A stretch of 64,000 nucleotides of DNA from Euonymus europaeus (GCA_963580455.1 OY756968.1:21731996-21795995); one strand, 5' to 3'. Shown: positions 36,437 to 48,879, counted from the first letter of the stretch. The notes: generated by a model from the sequence alone, not told the origin. Translations and numbers: made by a program.

Positions 36437-38847
36437 ATGCCTGTTGATACCTCATCTCTCTCCGGCCATGGCCAAACTGTTTGCGTTACCGGCGCCGGCG
36501 GATTCATCGCGTCGTGGATGGTGAAACTGCTTTTGGAGAGGGGATATACTGTTAAGGGAACTGTGAGAAATCCAGGTCAGGATTCCAGTTAACTATACGC
36601 GGTTGTCTTTTTTGATCGGTAGCTGATTGAAATGTGATTGAGTTTTCTGATTCGGTTGTGTTTTTTTGAATTTTTTAGATGATCCGAAGAATGTTCATCT
36701 GAGAGAGCTTGAAGGAGCAAAGGAGAGGCTAATTCTATGCAGAGCTGATCTGCTTGATTACCAGATGCTTAAAGAGGCAATCGCCGGATGTGACGGCGTA
36801 TTCCACACTGCTTCCCCCGTCACTGATGATCCAGTAATGCTCTGCTCCATCGCTTTTTAAAAAAAAATTGAAAATTGCCCTGTTTGGATCCTAAGAAAGT
36901 GATAGAAAAACAGAAGAAGATAAAGAAAATGATATTTCCAATTACATCTACATAATTATTGCCATTGAAGAAATTGTCAAATATGACTGATTGTTGTTTG
37001 ATGTGGATTAATTAAAAAAGGAACAAATGGTGGAGCCGGCCGTGAACGGGACCAAGAATGTGATAATCGCAGCGGCAGAGGCTAAAGTACGCCGCGTTGT
37101 GTTCACTTCGTCGATTGGCGCAGTGTACATGGACCCTACAAGGAGCCCCGACGACGTCGTTGACGAGTCTTGCTGGAGTGATCTTGAGTTCTGCAAGAAC
37201 ACTAAGGTCAATTCTCTCTTTCTTTTCTCTAAAAAGAGAAAAATTAGAAAACTAAATTGGTTTAATTTTTTTCCCTGGAATCTAATAGTTAAATATTTAA
37301 AAAATTCACTTAACAATGCAGAATTGGTATTGTTATGGGAAAGCTGTGGCAGAAGCAGCCGCATGGGAGGTGGCGAAGGAGAAAGAGGTCGACCTAGTAG
37401 TGGTAAACCCAGTGTTGGTTCTTGGGCCAGTATTACAACCCACTATCAATGCTAGCATTATGCACATCCTCAAGTACTTGAACGGATCAACAAAAACTTA
37501 TGCCAACGCTGTTCAGGCATATGTGCACGTCCGGGATGTGGCACTTGCTCATATTTTGGTCTTCGAAACGCCCTCTGCCTCCGGCCGATACCTCTGCTCC
37601 GAGAGCGTGCTCCATCGGGGAGAGGTGGTCGAAATTCTGGGCAAGTTCTTCCCCGAGTACCCCATCCCCAACAAGTAAGTAGTTAAATTACTGTTTTATT
37701 TGAAGATTATTATAGTAATTGTATTGTTTAATGACAGTAAGTAGGGATAGATGCCACAATTTTGCAGCTAAAATGGTTTACAATTCTCCCAAAATTATGT
37801 TAAATCGTGTTTAAAATTGTGTTATTGAATATTTGATGTTTTGAAAAGAAAAAAAAAATTAAACACTAAAACCTAACCCTAACCTTAAAGGCTTAAACCC
37901 TAAACAACTCCTAAATCCTAATATGCAATGGCATGATTTAACGTAATTTTTTAGGAGAATTGAAGTCTATTTTATCTATAATACTTGTAGCCTCTCCCAG
38001 CCCCCGTTAATAAGAAAAATCATGTTTGTGCTATTAGAGTAATGTGACATTTTGCTGATGAATATGAGGTCAGCTGACAATGTGTGAAGAATAAACAACA
38101 AAAATAGTAAACATAAAGAATTGCAATAAAATTGTGGACATTCTGATTTCTGATGGCGGTGGTGCAACCGTGAAAGTACCTCACTTTGCTACCTCCACGC
38201 TCTCCTTAGTCCTTTCCCTTAAAATATCTGCTGGTGGTGGGGGCAGTTGGTGCACCAAACTTTTGACTGAGTATTTTTCGTCGTCGCTGTGGTTGTTGTA
38301 ATAGAATCTCCCCTAAACGAATGCAGCATAAACTATCGAAAGATTAGAAAGAAAATGAAAATCAATACTTTGTGGAGCACAAGGGTCCCTCACCCACCTA
38401 CCTCAATGTCTTTGTCAGATTTGGCCAAGTGACTCTCCTCACCTACCGCAAATATAGTCAAGTTATGCAATTTAAGAGAGAGAGAGAGAGATTTCTGCAG
38501 ACAGACAAGACTTAAGACTTCTCAGCCTAGCTAATATTTATTTGACTTTTCATCCTCAATAATATTTAGTTATATATATATATATATTTTTTTTTTTTTG
38601 CACCTTTATGTTTTTACGTAAAATGCTAATTAAATTTGTGTGATTGAACAGGTGTTCTGATGAGAAGAACCCAAGAAAGAAACCCTACAAGTTCTCTAAC
38701 AAGAAACTTAAGGACCTGGGTTTGGAGTTCACACCAGTGAAGCAATGCTTATATGAGACAGTGATGAGTCTACAAGAGAAAGGTCACCTTCCAGTCCCAA
38801 GTCCAACACAGGCACAGCAAGAGGATTCAGTTAAAATTCAGTCGTAA
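36437..38847 (+). CDS. CCR: Cinnamoyl-CoA reductase
   Basis: Five exons (36437-36575, 36679-36833, 37021-37206, 37322-37674, 38652-38847) join in frame to 342 residues, the usual CCR length. The N-terminal Rossmann fold has [10 protein letters not shown] (about 18-26) for NADPH. The catalytic Ser lies in TSSIGAVY and the Tyr-x3-Lys pair is Tyr163/Lys167 within NWYCYGK, the CCR signature (complete from residue 161). The substrate side has VNPVLVLGP. The enzyme reduces feruloyl-, sinapoyl- and coumaroyl-CoA to aldehydes, the first committed step to monolignols, in the cytosol. The complete KNWYCYGK signature argues for true CCR over CCR-like or dihydroflavonol reductases. No lesion is seen, and the exon structure is the typical five-exon one. 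The CCR1 or CCR2 subclass cannot be decided. Confidence 0.95.
37860..37910. repeat. Telomere-like repeats in CCR intron 4
   Basis: CCTAACCCTAACC and TAAACCCTAAAC units, degenerate copies of the plant telomere repeat, lie in a 45-base stretch of the last intron. Confidence 0.6.
38478..38598. repeat. Microsatellites (AG)n and (TA)n with poly-T in CCR intron 4
   Basis: AGAGAG run at about 38477-38490, TATATA at about 38573-38587, then a run of T to 38599. Confidence 0.8.
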
Positions 38848-40108
38848 TGTATTCAGTGAGTCCTGATGGCGTCAGGCTTGGTACAAATGAATGATGTCAA
38901 GCTACAACTGCAAACTGTAGAGGGAGGATTTTAAATTTTAATCCCCATTAAGCTCCTATGTTTTGACTTTTGACCCTCTATTTGTCAATTGCCTTAAAGA
39001 GTCAAATCATAGAAGTCAATGTTTCCTACCTAGAATTTCTAGTTAAAAGTTTATGGTCTGAGCCACATAAATCCAGAGTATCCTGTATTTCTCTCTTCAT
39101 TCCCTTCTTGCTTGTTTGTACTTTGCACAAGTTTATAAAATAATGGAGTTAGCAAGAGTCAAAGTAGTCATATAGTAAACGCAAAAGCATGCCACAAAGA
39201 TGCACAATCAAATCAAGGCCAGAAGTAGAAGCAAATGCAGATGCACAATCAAATCAACAACTATTTCATCAACCCTAATCCACCCGTGGTAGCAAAGCCC
39301 CTTGTAGACTCAATCTTGCAATTAGTAGATAAATGGGTTAGTTTGTAAGTGTGTTGTATTTTGATCATTAGGGCTGAATTGAGGTAAGTTACAAAACTGA
39401 GAGCAACTCCAATGGATACTTTTGAACTCCCACTCCAAATTTCACTTTTGAATCTCACCTCTATTACATACAGAACACTTCTTTTAACACACCCGCATCA
39501 ATAAAACACACATTTCAATGCAATTTTTTCACTGTTCATTACCAAACTTAGTGTTCAAATCTCTCGATACAATTTTTTTACTTTTTATATTCTTTTACTC
39601 ATCACTTTCTCTGCATACTCTACAATTTTTAGTTTTTTATTTCAAGTGCACTGTTATACTTGCTCTGAGGTGAGGTGAGTTGTATTGATAGTGCATTTTG
39701 GTTCAGAAATGTTTTTTATTTAAATTTTGTATCATTGGCATTATTTTGTATATGTAACTCTTAAAAGAAAAGGAAAAAGTATTTGTTTACGTTATATATA
39801 TAATTAAAGGATTTGCAAATGCAATGTAATAATACATCATAACAAGAATAACGTCCAAAGCCTTATACATACTTATGAACTGCCATTGCATAAAGGAATT
39901 ACATCGCAAATACAATCCAATAGCAGCAATAGTCTAATAGATACAGCCCCCCTTCAGAAAACAAAGTCTAGAAGGGTAGTCTTGCTCTACCAAACTAGAA
40001 TACCAAGTACCAACCTGCAGACTAGAATAGTACCCACAGGCCACAGCCTCATATTGCATGGGAAAATATCCTTGCTGCATATGCAGACAATCATGCTCCT
40101 TCAATTAA
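38848..40108. other. CCR 3' region and intergenic DNA with a possible MITE
   Basis: No gene is visible. About 39401-39672 may be a small inverted-repeat element: it begins CTGAGAGCAACT and ends with the complement of CTCAGAGCAAGT, but no target duplication was found. Confidence 0.35.
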
Positions 40109-40564
40109 GGGTGTGTTTGTATCGAGAGAAGGGAAGAGAAGGGAAATGAAACTTATTAAGAGAAGAGAAGAGAAGAGAAAATATAATATTTTTTTCTTCA
40201 CTTGTTTGGATATGTTAAAAAAAATTAAAAGAATGGATTGGTCATTTTTTTTGTTTGGATAGTCATCATAAGAGAAAAGAAAGGAAAAAAATAATTTAAT
40301 TTACTAATTTATCTTTATTTTTAAGTTAAAGCAAGGGCAAAATAGAACTTTCACTTATAAATAACTAATTTTTCTTCTCTTCCCTCCAAATGACCTCATT
40401 TTTTACAGGAAGAATTTTAACAAAAAATTAGATAATTCTTCCCTCTAATTCTTTCCAAATCTCTTCCTTAATTTTTTTGTAACATATCCAAACAAGGAAA
40501 TTAGAAGAGGATGATCATTTCCGTTCTTTTCTCCTCCCCCAAATCTCTCCATCCAAACACACTC
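40109..40564. mobile_element. Tourist-like MITE with 5-bp target duplication
   Basis: The left end GGGTGTGTTTGTATCGAGAG and right end (complement GAGTGTGTTTGGATGGAGAG) form an imperfect inverted repeat that continues in purine-rich/pyrimidine-rich arms. ATTAA flanks both sides (40104-40108 and 40565-40569). The element is 456 bp and has no coding capacity. End sequences resemble PIF/Harbinger MITEs. Confidence 0.7.
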
Positions 40565-40569
40565 ATTAA

Positions 40570-41306
40570 AGTGTAGAGAAACTTATCAGGATAACCAATA
40601 ACTTCCCCTGAAGAATTGCTTCACCAACAATAGAGGAAGATCATTGCACTTTTATAAAGTAAAATCCCCAGTAGCAAGTGAAACCATAAAGAGGTTTTAA
40701 GTTCACCCTCTATGATTGTCAAATATAGGGGGTCCAGCTACAAACTACGAAGTGACTAACCCAAAACCCCAGGCCAATTCACAAAATGAACCGCACCAGT
40801 GTCAGATGAATATAATTCTGGTCAAGTGAAAATCCAAAAAGGGCACAAAACAAGCATTCAAGCAGCACTGGGGAAATTGAAATTACCACCTTTTGTAGGA
40901 AATGGTCGACTGGCTAAAACTGTGAGGTAAAAATGTTTAGCAAATAGACAATTCTGTCAATTCATGAGCACTTTGCCTCCCTAAATTCTTACCTAATAGT
41001 GGTCAAGAAAACTGAAAAACTGGAATAGGTTGACGATCAATTCATCACACTCAAAGTCCGGCATCAATTACTACCTACCTTTGAGGTTGCAAAGACTTCC
41101 AGGGTAGAAACTGCCATGGCAAAAATAGTTGTTTCCCATTTGAGATAGCTAGTCTGCTACAATCAGATAGAATACTTCCTATGTACCAATAATATTAGGT
41201 TATCATAACAACTGCTTTCAAGATCATGAAAGTTCGTCGGAAAAGAAACAAAAGACGTTAAATTAGGATCGAAATATGAAAAATTATAGTAAAAAATTCA
41301 GAATAA
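40570..41306. other. Intergenic DNA beyond the PDS5 pseudogene
   Basis: I searched by eye on the minus strand for further PDS5 exons and saw none. No other feature. Confidence 0.4.
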
Positions 41307-42160
41307 CTTCAATCTTTCGTCATCATAAGGAGCATGGGATGCTGTTATCCTCGTGAGCTCCATGACGCAATTAGTGACTAAAACCTTCACATCCGTATTG
41401 GAATGTCTCAAGAGTTTATCACAGACCAGTGCATTCTTCAGATGCAAAAGTTCAGTCATAATTTACCGAGATGACTGCTCCATCTTAATTAAAGATTCCC
41501 CTGACCTCTAAAAGATTAAGAACAAAAGGAGGAATGAATGAGAGGTTGCCTCTAGGTATCTCTTGGACATCAAAAAGCGATCAATTATGGAGAAAGATAC
41601 AAAGCGAAACCGAGAAATTTGTAAAATGGGTTTGACATTGCCTAGTCGTACAATATAATGGACGAATTTTCAGGCCATCACACAATGAAAGTACAGACAG
41701 ACCATTTTTGAACTCAATGATGTGAACCCACAATCAGTTCACTACATTTAAAGCTCTTGAATCCATACACCTTCAAAGCAATTAAATTAAAATTTCCGAT
41801 TTTTAGCACACAAAATGAACAACAACTTGGACAAGCAAAAAGATATGAAGAAATGCTAATAAAAAATTGGTAAGAATCCCAACAACGAACGTGTTTTGTT
41901 TCCTCCAAAACAAAAGGAAAAATTGTTCCTTCCAAAGCGTAAAACAGACCAGATAGAAACTAAATTAATACAAAGCACCCCGTGCCAATCACCACAAATC
42001 TAAATATTGAAACCCATTAAAAATAAAAATAAAAATTTTCATAACAAAAAAAGAGAGGCAATTGCTGGTATTGGTCTTACATAAAGAAGAGAGCGAAGTT
42101 CATCAATGGAGGTTGGGAGACGAACGATTCTATTCGCCGCATCCATCGATTGATATTCAT

Positions 42161-42527
42161 GTTAATTTAAGCCACAGAGGATCTATACTAAATCATTAAT
42201 AATAAAATCAAGAACATACCTCGATCCATAGAGTTTCTTGAATTGTTGGATCCTGCAGATTTTAATCTTTCAAAAATTGAATTCCTTTTATTTTTCAAGT
42301 TATGTTCTAACAATAGGATTAGAACCTTACGTATAGAAAAACTAATAATTCATCTTCAGGGACCAAAACCCTTTTATCGGTATAATTAATAGGAACAGGA
42401 CCCTATAAATCCTATCCTAAGATAGCCGTCACAATAATTCAGATTAATATATTAGCCCACATATCAAATCAACTTAATTATTTTAAATAATCTAACCGAC
42501 TACTGTCGGCAGATTAATAATTCAACA
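42161..42527 (-). repeat. 3' LTR of the copia element
   Basis: Starts TGTTAATTTAAGCC and ends AATAATTCAACA on the plus strand. It differs from its partner at 44703-45070 at only about a dozen positions by eye, implying a fairly recent insertion. Confidence 0.93.
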
Positions 42528-44702
42528 ATCTCCCACTTGGGCTATATGTTAATCTTGAATAATATTGTGTATCCGGAGTGTGCACCAAATACTATCTTTT
42601 CTTGAAACCTTTACAATCTGGTCCATCAAATATATTAGCATGCCTTCGTCACATTTATTCGTAACTAGACCCATCAATGGTCACACACACTGACATATTC
42701 AATGACATAGATCAAGTATGGTTATAAAGCATGAAAACACATGCATGCAATGTAATCTTTATCATGCATGTTTCCAACTGGTCCTTCTTTAAACTGAATA
42801 GAGATCAACTTTATCTTCCACAAACTTAATGCATTACCGCAATTGGAAGTTCACAAATGTTCAGAATTTAGAAACAAAATATTTAATTCTGCAGAAAAAC
42901 TTAGAACATAAAACAAAGGCAATACAAAAACTCCCACTAAACCAGTACATCATCAAACTGTAAAACACCCATGCGAGCAACATGCTCATGAAAGACCTTG
43001 GGTGTTAAACCCTTAGTGAGCGGATCCGCAATCATGGAGTTTGTACCAATATGTTCTATACATATTTGGCGATTCTGAACTCTTTCTTTAACAACAAGAA
43101 ATTTAATGTCAATGTGCCTTGACTTTGAAGAGCTTCTATTGTTGTTTGAAAATAGCACAGCCGAATTATTATCACAGTATATCTTTATTGGCCTTTCAAT
43201 GCTGTCCATAATACGCAGGCCTGTGATAAAATTTCATAGCCATTTTCCATAACATGATGCCACATAACAAGCTATAAACTCAGCTTCCATAGTGGAAGAA
43301 GCTATAAGTGCCTGTTTGGCACTTTTCCATGAAACAGCTCCTCCAGCCAACAAATAAATATAGCCAGTTGTGGATCTTTTACTGTCTAAGCATCCAGCAA
43401 AATCAGAATTAGAGTATCCAATGATCTCTAAATTCTCTGATTTCCGATAAGTGAGCATGTAGTCCTTTGTTCTCCGTGAGTAACGCATAACCCGTTTGGC
43501 TGCTTTCCAATGATCCATCCCAGGATTACATAAATATCTGCCCAACATTCCAACTATGAACGCAATATCCGGACGCGTACATACTTGAGCATACATAAGA
43601 CTCCCTACAGCAGATGCGTAAGGATTCCTTTGCATCTCCTTAATTTCCATTTTATTTTTGGGGCATTGATCGAGACTAAATTTGTCTCCCTTAGCAATGG
43701 GCGTATTTCCTGGTGCACAATCCTTCATGCCGAATCTCTTAAGAATTCTTTCGATATAGCTCTTTTGTGATAATCCAAGAATACCTCGAGAACGATCCCG
43801 ATGTATCTGAATACCTAATACAAAAGAGGCGTCACCAAGATCTTTCATTTCAAATTTCTTTGTCAGAAATCTCTTGGTTTCGTGCAATAAGCCTATATCA
43901 CTACTTGCCAGACGGGTCACGTGACCCGTCTTCTTCACCCGAAATCTGGCGTAGGCAAGCCGCAGGTGGCGCAGCTTGCCGCTGCCATTTTCGGCGTCTC
44001 CCGTGGCAGAAAAAACTCGCCGTGATCTTGGTCTGTTATAGCAAAATTTGTTTTTGTGGTACAAAGACCAGATCACGTGGATCGGCTTTGTGGGTTTCAA
44101 CCCCGTCCATCCCTTGAACCAGCGCCGTTTCCGGCGATATGAAGCGGTGGAGATCACTGGGCTCAACCTCTTGAGTCCGGTGATAACACGAGAAGCCACG
44201 CCTCAATCCAGAAACCAGATCAAATTGACACTACTACCGATACCAGACTAAAAAATTAGCTTCAATCAGAGTTCCCAAATCTGAACTACCAAATAATCTT
44301 GTTCCCACAAAATAACAAACGAAAAACAATTCTGATTTATGCGAATGGTCTTTAATCCGAAGTCTTCAACGGGAAAATCGATTCAATAATCGAAAGTTTC
44401 AGAAAAGGAAAAAAAAACACCCAATCTCGAGAGACAAAAGGAGAGCACTTTCCAAAGTCTTCCCAGTCCGAGGTTTAAAAACGGTAGAAAGATTGAAGGG
44501 GGATTGCGACGAACTCAACTCTTGATTCTAGCAACCACATACTGGACTTTCTCTACCCAGATCGATGGATCGGGTGGTATTGTCAAGAACAACAAAAAAA
44601 AATTCTTTTCTTTCGGGCTTGATTCATAATCAACACAAAATTTTACAAAGAAACAGATAGCTCAAGAAGTTATGATCTAGCACAACCGGCTCCAATACCA
44701 AT

Positions 44703-45070
44703 TGTTAATTTAAGCCACAAAGGATCTATACTAGATCATTAATAATAAAATCAAGAACATACCTCGATCCATAGAGTTTCTTGAATTGTTGGATCCTGCA
44801 GGTTTTAATCTTCCAAGAATTGAATTCCTTTTGTTTTTCAAGTTATGTTCTAACAATAGGATTAGAACCTTACTTATAGAAAAACTAATAATTCATCCTC
44901 AGGGACCAAAACCCTTTTATCGGTATAATTAATAGGAACAGGACTCTATAAATCCTATCCTAAGATAGCCGTCACAATAATTCAGATTAATATATTAGCC
45001 CACATGTCAAATCAACTTAATTATTTTAAATAATCTAATCGACTACTGTCGGCATATTAATAATTCAACA
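44703..45070 (-). repeat. 5' LTR of the copia element
   Basis: Same TG...CA ends as the LTR at 42161-42527, about one base longer. Confidence 0.93.
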
Positions 45071-45092
45071 ATTCAAGCTCGCTTCCTGCCAT

Positions 45093-45593
45093 TTTCAATG
45101 TATTCAAGATATATGTAACATTCAAAACCCTGCCCTTCATTCTTAGGTTTCTCGATTCGAAAACATGAACCGAAGGGAATAAGAGACAGAGACAATTACA
45201 GGGTCAAATAAAAGTAAAGAGACGACTGCATGCCGGAACAGAGAAAGTCGAAACGCGAACCCCACTAGGCTTTGATGAAACTCGAAAAGGCACGGGTTAT
45301 ATAGATGGTACTCCCAGATCTCTCCAAAAAAAAATTCATTCATAAAATATTAATAACACATGTGACGCTAATAATCACAAGATTTTACTCTGTTTTTAAA
45401 TTTTAAAAAATAAAATCATAGCTCTATTTTTAAATTTTAATATTAATAATAGTCACTACGAATATTCATGATTCCGTTTTAATTATTGTTTTTTAATTGA
45501 ACGAATAAACAACTATCGAGAAAGAAAAACCTACTAAGAGACCCGATACAAATTGTTGGGGGCCATGTCATATCCGGCACTATCCCTTCCTCA
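45093..45593. other. Upstream region of the PDS5-like pseudogene
   Basis: The first 250 bases probably include the leader of the dead PDS5 copy read on the minus strand. The rest is AT-rich and featureless. Confidence 0.4.
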
Positions 45594-45603
45594 TACAATA
45601 TTT

Positions 45604-45752
45604 GGCAGAAATATGCTTTTCATCCATGAATTATACACCTAATTTTATTTTTGTCCCCAATTTTTTTCGATCTTAAAATCGTCCCTCAACTATCTCTAAA
45701 TTTTTCATTTATCCCTCATGCGAGTATGTCGCCGGAATAATCCTACGTGGCA
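45604..45752. repeat. Outer left inverted arm of the Mutator-like element
   Basis: TCTTAAAATCGTCC, CAACTATCTCTA and CGGAATAATCCTAC pair in order with the complement of 49075-49220. Confidence 0.8.
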
Positions 45753-46304
45753 GGTGTACGTGATTTTTTTTAATGTTTTGTAAACAGGTGGAGTCCATGT
45801 TGATAAATGTTTGACATCTACATAAAAAGCCCTAAAAACTCAAAAGAATTGAAACCTACCGTGGCACTTCTAATATGGAAAGATGCGCCTCTTCTCCTTG
45901 AATCCCATCTTAACAGATTAGGGTTTCTGAGCTTGGGGACCGATTCAAGCAGCGGTGGTTGCTTTATGGGTGGGTGGGTGGAGGTGAGTATGAAGGGATT
46001 GTGATGAGATAGGAATAGTCGACGAGGTTGCTCTTGCAGAGTATTTTGTCCAAGTGTGTGTTCACGGTGAACCATTGCAGTCTTAGTGTGAATGAATTCT
46101 AAAACCTTCTCTAGTGCTGATTAAGACATGGTGATGCTTTGATTTCAGTTTGGATCATTGAAGGCTTAATATGATTTTAGCAATCTAGAATTTTTTTATT
46201 TTTTTATAGTTTAAGGGCTGAAAGTTGATTTTTTCATAGTTTAGGGATATATTATTCACTTTTTTAAAAGTTTGTTGTGTATGACATCTTCGACGTGTCA
46301 AGTA
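45753..46304. mobile_element. Insertion within the left arm of the Mutator-like element
   Basis: About 550 bp without a counterpart in the right arm. Its borders, CCTACGTGGCAGG and the complement of TCCTACTTGACACG, look like a short inverted repeat. No coding sequence is supported; a 65-codon frame at 45807-46004 resembles nothing I know. Confidence 0.5.
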
Positions 46305-46500
46305 GGATGGGTGAAGTCTTCTTTCAGTCACTACATTTTTTTGTATTTTTCAATTTAGTCACCCCAATATTTTTTTTGTCTCAAATTGGTAATCGTAAGT
46401 TTTTTTTTTGTAGCAAACTAGTCACTCGATCAGTTTATCCCCATTTCGGTCAGCTTTTCTGCTGAGCTAGACAATTGACCATCAATTGACTATGTAAATT
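46305..46500. repeat. Inner left inverted arm of the Mutator-like element
   Basis: TTTTTCAATTTAGT, TCTCAAATTGG, AGTCACTCG and CAGCTTTTCTGCTGAGCT pair with the complement of about 48880-49062. Confidence 0.85.
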
Positions 46501-46742
46501 TGCTGATGCGACTTGAAATTTGCCAAAGTTGAAAATATTTTTTAAAAAAAATTAAAAAAATAAAAGGCCAAATCATAGCCATACAATCGTCAAATCCAAC
46601 GGCTACACAAATCCTTTAAACAAAATCAAAAATTATAATTTAAAAATAAAAAATTATCTTTCTCCTAGTTGGGTCTTCACCATTTGAACCTCTAACTGAT
46701 CATTCTCTTCATAAATCGAGAAGCCCTTCTCCTCCGATTAGT

Positions 46743-47060
46743 ATGGACCAATCAAAGGTCCCCAACAAACTAAACCCAACCATGATGGTTGTAGTACATG
46801 TTGTGCAGTGCTTTGGCATGAAGAAGACCGTTACTGTCGTGACCTACAACAAGCAAGGCCATGGCCTCATCAAAATCAAAGGATGCTCGATCGAGCTGGA
46901 GATCCTCTTCCTCAATGTCTATAAGCCGATTCTTTTACTGCAACAATGTTTTGCAGGAGTAGACATGCGGGTTTGTGACAACAGAGATGATCAAATCTCT
47001 CAGATCTACACGATCCAACAGAGCAGAGCAAGGGCTTTGGCGACCACCAAAGGCTTGGCT
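46743..47060 (+). pseudogene. Captured fragment of 40S ribosomal protein uS9 (RPS16)
   Basis: An open frame of 140 codons (46743-47165) includes VQCFGMKKTVTVVTYNKQGH, ILLLQQCFAGVDM and ISQIYTIQQS. They align in order with uS9 (VQCFGRKKT, FAGVDMRI, SQIYAIRQS). Residues after about 106 no longer match, so the conserved C-terminal arm that reaches the ribosomal decoding site is missing. Many conserved Arg residues are altered (RHR to QQC). No introns are visible in the matched part. The frame is open, but the protein could not replace uS9. Origin: probably captured by the surrounding Mutator-like element. Confidence 0.8.
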
Positions 47061-47494
47061 AGATTGAGAGGATATCAGACTTTACCTGACAAAGCCCGGA
47101 AGCTTGAAAGACTGAAATCGTTCACGACGATAACAGGATCTTGGAATCCACCAAGGAATAATTGAGAGAACTCAAAGATTTTATTGAATAATAATTAAAG
47201 TGCCTACAATGGTCTTTAGAAGACTTATTTATAGTTAAAACATTAAGTAAACCCTAACTCAACTAGAATTGGAAATTCTAAATAAACTAGGAAACTTAAT
47301 AAAAAAACATGCAAAAAATATTAATTAACCCCGCTGGAATTCTTCACAGCTATGAAAAACGTGTCTTGATGAACCTCAAATGCGAAACCCTATCTAGACA
47401 TCTAGATATGTGAAAACAGTCATTGGAAACATACTATAATAAGAAAACGGATCTCTCGATCAAAAGATACGGCCGATCAAAGTTGAGACCTATA

Positions 47495-48680
47495 CTAATT
47501 ATGTTTCCTATTCTTGCGGGAACAATCCAATTTGAACATAAACTCATCAGCGACCCGTTCTATGTCAGTCCCTTCCACTTGAAAAGAACTCGACCCCGAG
47601 TTATAATATGGATAAAGAGGCTGCTCAGCATGGTACTCAGAAATGTCAGTCACATTAAAAGTACGAGAAATGCGCATAGACTCCGATAAATCAATAACAT
47701 AAGCGTTATTATTAATCCATTTCACCACTTTATATGGTCCATATTTCTTCTGCTGAAGCTTACCATACATGTCAACTGGAAACCGCTCCTTTCGCAAGAA
47801 CACCATTACCTCATCACCAACATTAAAAATTTTCTCACTTTGATGCTTGTCAGCGGCAGTCTTATACTTAGCATTCTTGACCTCCAACTTCTTCTTCACC
47901 TCTGCCTGAATTGCATTAGCTTGTTGAACTAGATTCTCAGCTACAACATTAACACCCGGTACCTTAGGTAAACGCGCTAAATCAACCGCTTGCTTTGGTG
48001 GTTTCAAATAGACAAGAGCAAAAGATGATTTGCCTATGGCACTATGGACAACATTGTTATAAGCAAACTCAGCCTGTGCCAACATCATGTCCCATTGTTT
48101 AGGTTTATCACCACAAACGCTACGAATTAGATTACCCAATGTTCTGTTCAAGGATTCTGTCTGACCATCAGTTTGAGGATGAGTTGTACTACTAAATTTC
48201 AGAGATGTATCCAAACGTTTCCATAGTGTCATCCAAAAATGACTCAGAAATTTTGAATCCCAGTCGGATGTAATAGTACTCAGTACTCCATGTAAACGAA
48301 CAACTTCTCGAAAAAACAATCAGGCAATATTGGATGCATCAGCAATCTTTTTGCAAGGAATAAAATGCGCCATTTTGGAAAATCTATCAACCACAACGAA
48401 AACAAAGTCGACTCCTCGTTTGGGTTCGAGGAAGCCCAAGCACAAAATCCATAGACAAATCTTCCCATAACAAGCCTGTGTTATGGGATTGTCCCTTTGC
48501 TGTTTGGCACACAAAACACCTGCGAACAAAAGAACTCACATCCTTCTTCAAGTGTGGCCAAAAATACCTCTTTTCCACACTTGCTATCGTCTTGTTTCTT
48601 CCCAAATGACCCTCTAAACTTCCACCGTGCAAATCACGAATCAATTGTTCTCTTAAAGAGCTCTTGGGAATACATAGAAA
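47495..48680 (-). mobile_element. Ty3/gypsy integrase fragment
   Basis: Read on the minus strand: the integrase zinc-binding region ([25 protein letters not shown]), first catalytic Asp in [12 protein letters not shown], second in [10 protein letters not shown], and Glu in [12 protein letters not shown]. The C-terminal region follows ([19 protein letters not shown]). Two frame changes occur, near 48,420 and 48,320. The remainder of the element (gag, protease, transcriptase) is absent here. It lies inside the Mutator-like element. The 330 bases at 47,165-47,495 may be part of an LTR, but no boundary was found. Confidence 0.88.
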
Positions 48681-48879
48681 ATGAGAGTGTGTGCATGAAA
48701 GAGCGAGGGGAGAGAAAAGGAGGAGTGGAGGACGATCTTCACCATTGATTGTCTTTTCGGTGGAACTCAGTTAGGTTTTCAGCGATGGAGGAGAAAGACG
48801 GGATAGAGGAGAGATAAGTTATATAATTTTTTTATCAAATTTTAATTTTATGCCACATAAGCTAAAAAAACATCGTTTG

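Larger units (their letters stand above)
42161..45070 (-). mobile_element. Internally deleted Ty1/copia retrotransposon with both LTRs
   Basis: The element is 2,910 bp. Target duplication ATTCA lies at 42156-42160 and 45071-45075. On the minus strand the 5' LTR is at 45070-44703, followed by a primer-binding-like TTGGTATTGGAGCC; the polypurine tract AAGTGGGAGAT lies just before the 3' LTR. The coding remnant (44199-42937) begins with a leader region, then joins at about 43,890 to reverse transcriptase just downstream of where the YVDD motif is expected (DIGLLHETKRFL). It continues through RNase H (STTGYIYLLAGGAVSW) and ADPLTKGL. One TGA separates 43234 and 43209 in the same frame. Gag, protease, integrase and the front half of the transcriptase are deleted. 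It is non-autonomous. Confidence 0.93.
41307..45092 (-). pseudogene. PDS5-like pseudogene, interrupted by a copia element
   Basis: Exon 1 begins on the minus strand at 45092 (ATG), is cut at 45071 by the retrotransposon and resumes at 42160-42081, ending in a good donor (TAT|GTAAGA). Its last part reads RLPTSIDELRSLL, matching NPPSSIIELHSLLD of the intact PDS5 gene. Exon 2 (41507-41307) reads LVCDKLLRHSNTDVK, ELTRITASHAPYDDERLK, clearly the same PDS5 repeat as exon 2 of the intact gene. It contains an in-frame TAA before LLHLKNALV, and the expected GT donor after RLK is degraded. No later exon is visible. It is therefore a dead, truncated paralogue lying opposite to the intact gene about 7 kb away. 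Confidence 0.85.

Noticed and set aside
43767..44117. 116-codon plus-strand frame inside the copia element
   Set aside because: It is opposite to the transcriptase remnant and has no similarity to known domains.
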